Part shown: positions 56,363-64,000 of the stretch, in pieces
Numbering within the stretch: the first letter of the stretch is position 1
How the letters are laid out: each line of letters opens with the position of its first letter
NCBI GenBank assembly: GCA_019009955.1
Contig: CM032230.1
Span: forward strand, 25,327,001-25,391,000
DNA length: 64,000 nt
Origin: Riptortus pedestris
Lineage: Eukaryota > Arthropoda > Insecta > Hemiptera > Alydidae
Direction of reading: 5' to 3'
Notes under the pieces: model-generated
The model's database searches: none
Seen by the model: the letters and a program-made list of their open reading frames with translations, nothing else
Told to the model about the DNA's origin: nothing
Position numbers and translations under genes: made by a program

Positions 56363-57039
56363 TTTTTCTTCTTTTGGGTCTCCTGTAAAAAGATACAGAT
56401 GGAAAATTAATATTATATATATTAATTATGATAGAACTAAACGTGCATCTGTTAACAGCTGTATCGCCATGCAAAATGATATTTCAAAATCATTGCAGGA
56501 TGAGCTGTATGATAAAACCAACTTGGTGCGTGCCATTTAGTTGCTAACGGCTAAGGCCAAATGTGATGACTATAGATGTGGTTTTCTTGCGAAAAGGCAG
56601 GCCTTCCATCGACCTTAAGATGAAGGAGCTATTCGAGGAGCCACATTACAACAATGCCTGAAATTCAGGAATCGGTTAGATTAGATGCAGTTATATAAAA
56701 ATAAAACACTTTTTTTTTTTTTAAATAACTATTTTCAAATAGTACTCTAACTTCTAATATGATTTATAAACTTCATCTGTATATAAACATATATGATACG
56801 ATGAACCACAATTTAATAATAATAATTTTCATTCAAACGGCCAAATCTATTTCAATCATTTTGGTGTTCTCTTTCTTTTTTTAAATTCTCCATGAGAATC
56901 TTTTTTTAATACGTAAATCAAATAATTTCTACGGCTCACTTTTAAAACTGGGAAAAAATCCCTTTGTCAGTGAAATTCTAGGAATTGGTATTTCATCAAG
57001 TGAAACGCCTTCAAAAGTAATTAATTATACTTTTACAAT
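56363..57039. other. No recognised feature
   Basis: AT-rich; no domain recognised. Confidence 0.4.
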
Positions 57040-57560
57040 TTTATATATAGTACTATGTCCTTGCCTCGCTACATTCTGCTGCATGAATGTCCGCAATATA
57101 AAGAATATTTTCCGGGTACATTAAGTCATCTCTTGTGGCTATAAACTTCTATATAAAAGCAGTATTGTGAGCATTGCAATAATACATGTTTTAATCCGTC
57201 CGATATTAATTCCTGGCAGCATTCACAAACTTCTCTGATTTTATTATTTCCATTTTTCTATTGTAATACAGCTTCAAGTTATCATTATTTGAAATTTTAA
57301 GTTGGCTTACTAATCTTATTTTCTTCATATTCACTTTGAGTTTCAGATAAGGTTCGGGTCGGGGACTCGTATAATGACAGACACTTCAATAAAAAGGGTT
57401 GCATGATAAATTATGTAGTCTATTGACGTCGGAAGATAGTATGTGACTTGTTGCTTGTTCTGAAATTGCATTTTTGTTTGCTAGGAAATTTGTTTCAGAC
57501 GAGATATCGCTTAAGTATTTTTGCACATCATTTAAAATACTATATCTTTTATTTGTGAGA
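57040..57560 (-). pseudogene. LINE ORF2 C-terminal remnant
   Basis: On minus, frames with stops show NKNAISEQATSHI-like sequence upstream (about 57420-57480), then IREVCECCQELISDGLKHVL followed by LQCSQY (57150-57245). This CxCC..H..C arrangement resembles the zinc knuckle after RNase H in LINE ORF2 proteins, although the cysteine spacing is loose. It differs from the LINE at 49.5 kb. Weakly preserved; the 3' tail may be the TTTATTTATTAATACAAGAGC end at 57900-57965 displaced by later events. Confidence 0.4.
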
Positions 57561-57980
57561 CCCAATTAATAAAGAAACAAGTATAACAAACGAAATTAGC
57601 CTTTCTTTGACAAATTAGCATAATTACCAATTATCATTCATCAGTCATTATTGTGGACACCCAAAGACCTTAACCTTGGATATTGCTCCATCTTAATAAG
57701 GATCGTGTCCAGGATCTTGTACGGGAATCCCAAGACCTCAAATATATGGAGCCATGGTTTGGCAGTGCCTGGCAATTTCTTTTATTGTCATTACTTTATT
57801 AATGATGGTTAATAACCAATGTTTGTGGAAGACTTACTTCTCAATCTTCTTTTCTTATTTAATTTAATTTTCCAAATACAATTATTGAATACTTTTTTAC
57901 ATTTTTTTTATTTATTAATACAAGAGCACCCCGTAACTAGGAGATTTGGCTCAAAAATTTAAGGATGTTTCATAAAAATA
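57561..57980. other. No recognised gene; LINE-like 3' end
   Basis: 57900-57965 (minus: GAGCCAAATCTCCTAGTTAC, GGGTGCTCTTGTATTAATAAA) resembles the LINE terminus at 49.2 kb. Confidence 0.4.
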
Positions 57981-58270
57981 AGTCCGTCACGCAGGGGCTG
58001 CGTAAACTAAGCAGATTTCACACAAGACGTTTTACAATAGAGAAATCTGCATACTAGTAACAGTGGTAGTAACGAGTCCTTAAACCAATTTCACGAGAGC
58101 CGAACAGTTACGGAAACGGCCGACCTATCTTTTGGCGGAAACTCACGAATAGAACCGACTTCAGCCGTTCTCATCTCGTCCTTTATCCGCATAGACTTAA
58201 TAAAAATGCCAATATCTCGGTTGCTATGCAAGATAAAGTATAAATGTATATAACAATATTTATAAGCCAA
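57981..58270 (+). mobile_element. HLE-A 5' part
   Basis: TCCGTCACGCAGGGGCTGCG through GAACAGTTACGGAAACGGCCG to ATAACAATATTTATAAGCC. It stops and is followed by a minus-oriented 5' part. Confidence 0.85.
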
Positions 58271-58274
58271 TAAA

Positions 58275-58766
58275 TATATCATGAACCGTCCGCATTTCAA
58301 ACTGAAATTTCAAATATTGTCTAAATAATCGTTTTAGAAGAGATACATGCAATTAAGTTTTCATGGCCCTCCTCACAACGCCTTTAAATCTTGGATTACA
58401 GATATTTGAGTGATTGAGATCAAAATTATTCTTGTTTATTTTAAATAATGGTACTTGATTTAATAAATAGTTTTCAAAGAATTTAATATGTTATATTCAG
58501 ATATATTTCAGTAATTGATTTTCATTCCCATGAAAAATATCTCTATCTATCTATTCATCTGTGAGGGGTTGGCTGACCTGCTTGTTTACAGATGCTTTCG
58601 TTGGGAGGATTATTAAAATTAACTAACAGATTTCTAATTACTGTTTGTATTTATTCACGTGATATTCTCGGTGGTGTTAAGTGCAACCAGTATGTAGATT
58701 TATATATTGTAAAACATCTCGTAAAAATTCTGCTTAGTTTACGCAGTCCCTGCGTGACGGACTTTT
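58275..58766 (-). mobile_element. HLE-A 5' part, inverted relative to neighbour
   Basis: From CATTTCAAACTGAAATTTC through the GATTGAGATCAAAATTATTC region to CGCAGTCCCTGCGTGACGGAC. With 57981-58270 it makes a unit that has an HLE-A 5' terminus at each end. Confidence 0.8.
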
Positions 58767-59440
58767 TTATGGCTGCATTCAAACTACGTGTACGTATCAC
58801 ATTATGTAGTTGTGCAAAGATTCCATCCATATAATCATGTATTTTAATGACTAATACTTTTGATATAAGAACTCGAATGTTCTTACGAATTTCATTAATG
58901 CCCTCTAAAGGTTACGTGGCCTTATTTGTAACTCTTAATTTGGTTCGATTCTATAAAATCAATATCTGTAACAGTTTAAAATGTAAAATATCCATATTTT
59001 GTTTTAAAACCATGAAACATTTGTACATACTTAAGCATTATAAAATGGACTAATACTATGTCATCACAATGTAAAAAATAAAACGAGAATAAAATAAATA
59101 TATGTTGCATACCCCTGTGTCCAGACTGGGACTGGTCAAGTATTAATTGAAAAGGTGACGCAACGGCTAACATGGAGCCACCGATCAGCTGTTTGAGATA
59201 GAATCGCTTGTATTTATCGATAGTAGTTTCGTAAATATTATACTTAGTGTAAGTCTATTACTCCGCTTAAACTGGATTCTACTTTAATGGAATATTCCAA
59301 GGATATTTTACATGTTTTAATGAATATTTTATTTAGTCGTTTAGATATAATTGGGTAGCATGGAAATGATTAAAATCCGTTGTCTCTTCTAATCTGCAGA
59401 CCATCCAATCTGTTTTATCAGAATACAACAGGTGGCGATT
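58767..59440. other. No recognised feature
   Basis: AT-rich. Open frames at 58592-59053 are unrecognised. Confidence 0.4.

Positions 59441-59490
<50 letters not shown>
59441..59490. repeat. (TA)n microsatellite
   Basis: About 24 TA units next to the Helitron at its right. Confidence 0.9.
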
Positions 59491-59493
<3 letters not shown>

Positions 59494-59499
59494 ACACAC

Positions 59500-60514
59500 A
59501 TATGAAATTGTAACCTCTGTTTGTACATTGATTTTTTCACGAAATTTCACGTTAACTTTTCGTTTCACATGTCATAGACACGATATCTGCAATTTGTTTC
59601 TTTCGTTTGTTTGTTTGCTTGTTTATTTGTAACCTTTTCATGCATAAACCACTGAACGGAATTTTATAAAATTTGGCATGTATATTACTACTAGCCCAAC
59701 TAAGACTTTAGGCTATATTAAATTTCTATGAAACGAACAGGAGTGGGGGTTATAAGGTAGGTCTGAAATTAAAAATAGCGATATTTCGTTTCCTATTGGC
59801 TTTTCGGCATATATGCACATGACAAAAGTTGTTTATTTTGTTATTTAAAGTAACATTTGCTATATACACTGACGTCGTTTACCGAAGTATAAATGCGTTA
59901 TACGCTAAAAATTATAGCGGTAGTCAACAATATTATATCGCACAAAAGGCTCAACCGAACTAAATAAAACTCGGTATGTGCATTAGAACTGACGCCGTAA
60001 TTATCATAAGCCATGCCAACACCTCTAGGGACGGGCAGGAGTGGGGGTTATAAGGGAGGCCTAAATTTAAAATTAGCGGTATTTTGTTTTCTATTGGGTT
60101 TTCTGCAAAAATGCAAGTGAAAAAAGTAGTTTATTTTTTTATTGGAAGTAACTTTTGTGATATTCACTTTTGTCTTATAACAAAGTATAAACGAGATATA
60201 CACTAAAACTTTAGAGGGAGCCAACAATTTTATTGGTCACTAACGATTGAACCGAACTTAACAAAACACGGTATGTCAATTAGCATTAATTCTTCCATGA
60301 TTATAAGCTTTATTAAAATGTTTAATAATTCAAAGCTATGCATAATGCATAGGAGACTGAAAATATGACAATAGGACAGTGAAGTCTTATAAAAAAAATT
60401 AATTTTATTATTACAAAATCCACAGTAACGATGGGTATAAACTCTGGGACGGGTAAATACCAAAATATTGTGCAAAGTAGAGCCTTGCCAAAAACATATC
60501 TGTATCTGAGCTAG
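59500..60514 (+). mobile_element. Canonical Helitron with two internal repeats
   Basis: Same family as 44780-46016: CGAAATTTCACGTTAACTTTTC at the left, ~297-bp units at 59735 and 60032, CTAG (60511-60514) followed by T. The CCCGG hairpin is deleted (ACATATCTGTATCTGAGCTAG). Left end not identified. Confidence 0.75.
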
Positions 60515-60716
60515 TATATAAATATATATATACATGCATAGATCTATATATTTGTCTGTTAACGCTCTAGAGGTCGTAATTTTTGTTTGATCGTGACTAA
60601 ACGGAATATTTAAACGTTTTATATAAATATAAAGATCAAGTTCGTTAACGACTCAAATCGGGGGGGGGGGGGGAAGAGGGGGGGTTTAGAGGGGTAATTT
60701 CAAAAATTTCGAAATA

Positions 60717-60789
60717 TTATTATTATTTATTTATTTATTAACGTCCACTTTTTGCCACTTAGGCTAATCGGGACGGGTTATCTACAGAT
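60717..60789 (-). mobile_element. SINE-C, 5'-truncated, with TSD
   Basis: ATTTCGAAATAT at 60705-60716 and 60790-60801 flanks a 3'-only copy (TTAACGTCCACTTTTTGCC, GGGACGGGTTATCTACAG). Confidence 0.85.
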
Positions 60790-60865
60790 ATTTCGAAATA
60801 TCTCCTTTATTATACGTCAGATAGAAGAAGTGTAGAAAACAAATCTCATTGAAAATATAATTTTT

Positions 60866-61068
60866 GGGGTTCAGGTTAGCTATGTGAGTTAAAGCGTTGA
60901 CCTTTATCTCACATGGTAAAACTAATGTGGCGAGTTATTTAGTGACGAAATTCATTAAATAACATCCTAAATCCCACCCTGACTAGAAAAGTGTGGTAAC
61001 CTGTAGATAACCCTTCCCAATTAGCCTTAGTTGCAAAAAAGTGGAGGTTAATAAATAATAATAATAAT
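60866..61068 (+). mobile_element. SINE-C with internal deletion and TSD
   Basis: AAAATATAATTTT (60852-60864) and AAAATGTAATTTT (61069-61081) flank it. The B-box region is cut: GTGGCGAGTT joins directly to ATTTAGTGACG. Confidence 0.85.
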
Positions 61069-61105
61069 AAAATGTAATTTTCTATAAATACTTATATGTG
61101 GTTTT

Positions 61106-61276
61106 CTACAGTGGCGAGTTCGATTCCCGCCTGGGCAAGGGAAGTTATTTAGTGACGAAATTCATTAAATAACATCCTAAGTCCCACCCTGGATAGAAAA
61201 TGGTGGTAACCTGTAGATAACCCGACCCAATTAGCCTTAGTTGCAAAAAAGTGGACGTTAATAAATAATAATAATA
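61106..61276 (+). mobile_element. SINE-C, 5'-truncated, with TSD
   Basis: ATATGTGGTTTT at 61094-61105 and 61277-61288. Starts at GTGGCGAGTTCGATTCCCG, just upstream of the B box, so the A box is lost. Confidence 0.85.
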
Positions 61277-61497
61277 ATATGTGGTTTTTCAATATCTATA
61301 CATTAAATGAAATATTCAGTAAAGCCGCACCCCTTCTCAAGCCCTAATAAACTAAGCTGTTATTTCATGAAGCACTTTATTTGAAGATTAAATGTCAAAT
61401 ATTTTCATTGACTTTTTTAACTTTTGAGATAAATGAAAATACGTAGTGCAGGTGGGAAATCTGCTTAGCTAACACAGCCCCTGCGAGATGGACTTTT

Positions 61498-61794
61498 TAT
61501 TCGTTTCCAGTGTCGATTTACAACCATTTTATTTTGTTATCCTAACATATATGATAACTTATGCAATATAATATATTAAAACTTGTTCTACACGAAATTT
61601 GCAGAGAAAAAAAAAAACATATTATCCGCATTGGTCCTAAATATGCATCTCTATCATAGCCACTATTACAATGGACATAGTAATAAAAAGAGGAAGTAAA
61701 AATGTAATTTATTCACTAATGTTATATCAGAATAATAAATCGTAATAAGGTATTATAAAATGCAATTATTAAGTAACTCATACAAGGTCTGTTA
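61498..61794. other. No recognised feature
   Basis: AT-rich, no assignment. Confidence 0.4.
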
Positions 61795-61955
61795 ATTCCT
61801 CTATTTATTAACGTCCACTTTATCATAGAATGTTATTCTCTGTTGGTTATCTATTGTTCATTATCCTTTTCTAGCCAGGAACTTTTCTAGCACTACGGAT
61901 TTAATTTCGTATGGTCGTCATTAAATAAATCCCTTTTCCGCTAGCGGGAATCGAA
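61795..61955 (-). mobile_element. SINE-C, diverged
   Basis: TTTATTAACGTCCACTTTATC, CCTTTTCTAGCCAGGAAC, GTCGTCATTAAATAAATCCC and GGGAATCGAATCC (B box, minus). Head lost. Confidence 0.75.
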
Positions 61956-62483
61956 TCCAAAATTTTCTTTTGACTGCTATTAAAATTTTCACATGTTGCT
62001 CAATTCTTTTCTTAGCAGGAGTTGTTTTATTTATATGTCTCGTGCCACAAGAAATATTATATATTAATTCAATAATTAAGGTTGAAAGTGATGTAAGAAA
62101 GGAATGTATAATAAGGGTTAATGCAACATAAATGCGTGTTTCGTTATACATTAAGTAATATAGTTTTTGTATTATATGTTTACTTTCCTAATAGTCTCAC
62201 TTTTCTTGTAGAGACAGGGGTGACGTGTCTTCCTAAAACAGAAACTTAATAAGGACAAAACTAAATTATCAATCACAAAAAAAAAAAAGAAATAAATAAA
62301 GTTCACCACTAACCGACATAATGTCTGTCTATTAGAAAATTATATTGAATATTAATACTAGTTTAGAAGTATTTGGAGGTTCTATTATTACTATTAAAAT
62401 TAAATAAGGAACCTTCATAAGGATCAACGAGGAATATTCAAAGAGAGAAAATAATATTTATTGAAGCCTTCATAAATCTATCA
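61956..62483. other. No recognised feature
   Basis: AT-rich, no assignment. Confidence 0.4.
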
Positions 62484-63393
62484 TCTATATATATAAATGA
62501 ATGTTTGTCTGTATGTTCTTTTTAGAATCGTTTAGGGCTTAACCGAATTTTATGAAATTTGGTATGTATATTACTACTAACCCAACTTAGGACTTCAGGC
62601 TATATTAATATTCTCTGGGACGAACAGGAGTGGAGGTTATAAAGGACGTTTGAAATTAAAAATAGCCATATTTCGTTTCGTATTCCTTCTTCGGCAAATT
62701 TGCAAGTAACAGAAATTGTTTATTTTGTTATTTAGAGTAACGTACACTTTTGTCTTGTGCCGAATTATAAATGAGTTATACGCAAAAAACTATTGTGGGA
62801 TCCAACAATTTTATATGACACAAAAGACTCAACCGAACTAAATTAAAATGTATATGAATTGGTATTAGCACCACCCTGATTATAAGCTATATTAAAATTT
62901 CGAGCCACGAACAGGAGTAGGGGTAATAAGAGAAGTCTGAAATATAAAATCGCGATATTTTGTAACCTATTCATTTTTCGGCAAACGTGCATGTAACAAA
63001 AGTTGTTTGTTTTTTTTTATTTAAAGTAATTTTTGCTAATGCACTTTTTCCGTATAACGATGTTTGAATGTGGTGTACACGCAAAACTATAGAAGGGGTC
63101 AACAATGTTATAGAACGCGAGAGACTAAATCGAAATTAACGAAACTATGAATATGTTATATATAAAAAAAGATACATGCACAGGAAATGGATAATATAAA
63201 AATATTGTGTATTTTGTAGAATTAAGTATATAACAAATACTTTTATTATTAACATATCCCCAACACTGGGGTGAAAATCCTAATCATTAAGAGGGAAAAT
63301 GGAAAAATTTTATACAAAGTAAAGCCCCCTAAAAAATACCATCATCATTCAGCCTCAAATGATTTCCCGGGCGAAGCCTGGTAACTTAGCTAA
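62484..63393 (+). mobile_element. Canonical Helitron, both ends identified
   Basis: Starts A|TCTATATATATAAATG and ends CTAA|T (63390-63393), exactly the A-T insertion of classical Helitrons. Hairpin CCCGG/CCTGG around GCGAAG (63366-63381). Internal units at about 62619 (GAACAGGAGTGGAGG) and 62904 (GAACAGGAGTAGGGG), period about 285. 910 bp, no coding capacity. Gives the family's 5' end, which is missing in the other two copies. Confidence 0.85.
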
Positions 63394-64000
63394 TTTAATA
63401 TAAAAATTATTTAATATGCCTTCCTTATGAATATTAGTCAATGTTAAACTAAATACATATGTATAATACATGATATTATTTATTTATATACATTTGTATG
63501 TAAATAAATTTCTGAAAGCTACATGAAGCTTGGGGGAGGAGGTATGCTCATGCATTGCACAGTATTGGTGGACTGTATTCTTCATGAGAAGGTATTAGGT
63601 TTTTTGAACAAGTCTAGAACGTAATTCAATTTATAATCCGTCTTATAGAAATTGAGATACTTTGGAAGATGAAAGCACGTAACATTTGTCACGGAAAAGC
63701 ATTTTATTAAGATGAATGGCGTTAGCAAATGATAAACTTCATTTGAAAATGGTCACTGATGTAATAAAAAGTTTTGTATTGAGCCGTTTGTCTGGGCAAT
63801 TAAAGAAATTGAAAATTCATAAATTGCTGTGATTAATCTTTTTAGAAGATATTCATTTTCGGAGACCCCAATTTTTTGTATGTAGTGCAATTCATAACAC
63901 TTATTAAATGATTTTGAACTAATTTGATGTTTTGTTTTTCGGGTTTAGTTGTAACACTAAATGCTTAGTATCTTAGTAGTAGTAGTTGCTTAGTAACTAA
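63394..64000. other. No recognised feature
   Basis: AT-rich, no assignment. Confidence 0.4.

Larger units (their letters stand above)
60550..61497 (-). mobile_element. HLE-A with three nested SINE-C insertions
   Basis: Microsatellite-side start (TTTGTCTGTTAACGCTCTAG), G-runs (60660-60690), then the second-subfamily 5' end CACAGCCCCTGCGAGATGGAC at 61497. Split by SINE copies at 60717-60789, 60866-61068 and 61106-61276. Confidence 0.8.

Overview
The window is nuclear DNA from an invertebrate animal, most likely an arthropod. It is AT-rich, carries many microsatellites and has no operon-like gene packing. Every recognisable coding trace belongs to an animal transposon class: LINEs, a Penelope-like element, a Tc1/mariner relative, hAT, and a Cys-rich transposon-type protein that I associate with arthropod genomes. 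I found no intact host gene. The species cannot be named from this sequence.

The dominant component is one family, called HLE-A here, with more than 30 whole or partial copies on both strands. Its left end carries TCCGTCACGCAGGG with a CGCAG/CTGCG hairpin followed by GCAGATTTCCC. Its right end is a 28-bp palindrome centred on CCCTTAAGGG, followed by CTAA. A (TA)n tract sits at one fixed internal place. Subterminal inverted repeats, a 3' hairpin, an internal microsatellite and insertion between A's (T's on the other strand) fit a non-autonomous Helentron/HINE-type Helitron. A second, canonical Helitron family (5' TC, CCCGG hairpin, CTAG or CTAA before T) carries internal tandem repeats of about 298 bp (44.8-46.0, 59.5-60.5, 62.5-63.4 kb). 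A tRNA-derived SINE family (SINE-C) has about a dozen copies, several with clear target-site duplications.

Layout: 0-0.7 kb frameshifted Cys-rich gene running off the left edge; 1.3-6.4 kb HLE-A copies; 7.0 kb foldback; 8.9-9.9 kb hAT element split by an HLE-A; 10.4-15.7 kb HLE-A; 15.7-16.3 kb hAT transposase remnant; 17.3-17.9 kb Penelope-like element; 18.4-19.2 kb long-TIR element; 19.9-22.1 kb HLE-A with hammerhead-like repeats; 22.9-25.4 kb HLE-A split by a mariner relative joined to a Helitron end; 27 kb LINE RT; 28.5-39.6 kb HLE-A, SINEs and two palindromic hammerhead-like elements; 39.6-43.2 kb hAT and LINE remnants, a direct duplication and SINEs; 43.7-48.7 kb HLE-A and Helitron; 49.2-50.2 kb LINE 3' ends; 51-52 kb SINEs; 53.4-58.8 kb HLE-A and a LINE remnant; 59.5-63.4 kb Helitrons and an HLE-A holding three nested SINEs.

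The most unusual signal is a set of short elements sharing a hammerhead-like core (CTGANGA, a stem, GAAA, then a short stem). Two are large palindromes: one is a perfect 214-bp palindrome inside an HLE-A (TA)n tract, the other is flanked by a perfect 12-bp duplication. Hammerhead ribozymes are known from the terminal repeats of Penelope-like elements, and a decayed Penelope-like element lies in the same window. Every well-preserved copy has an extra T between the core and stem II, and stem I is not evident, so self-cleavage is unproven.
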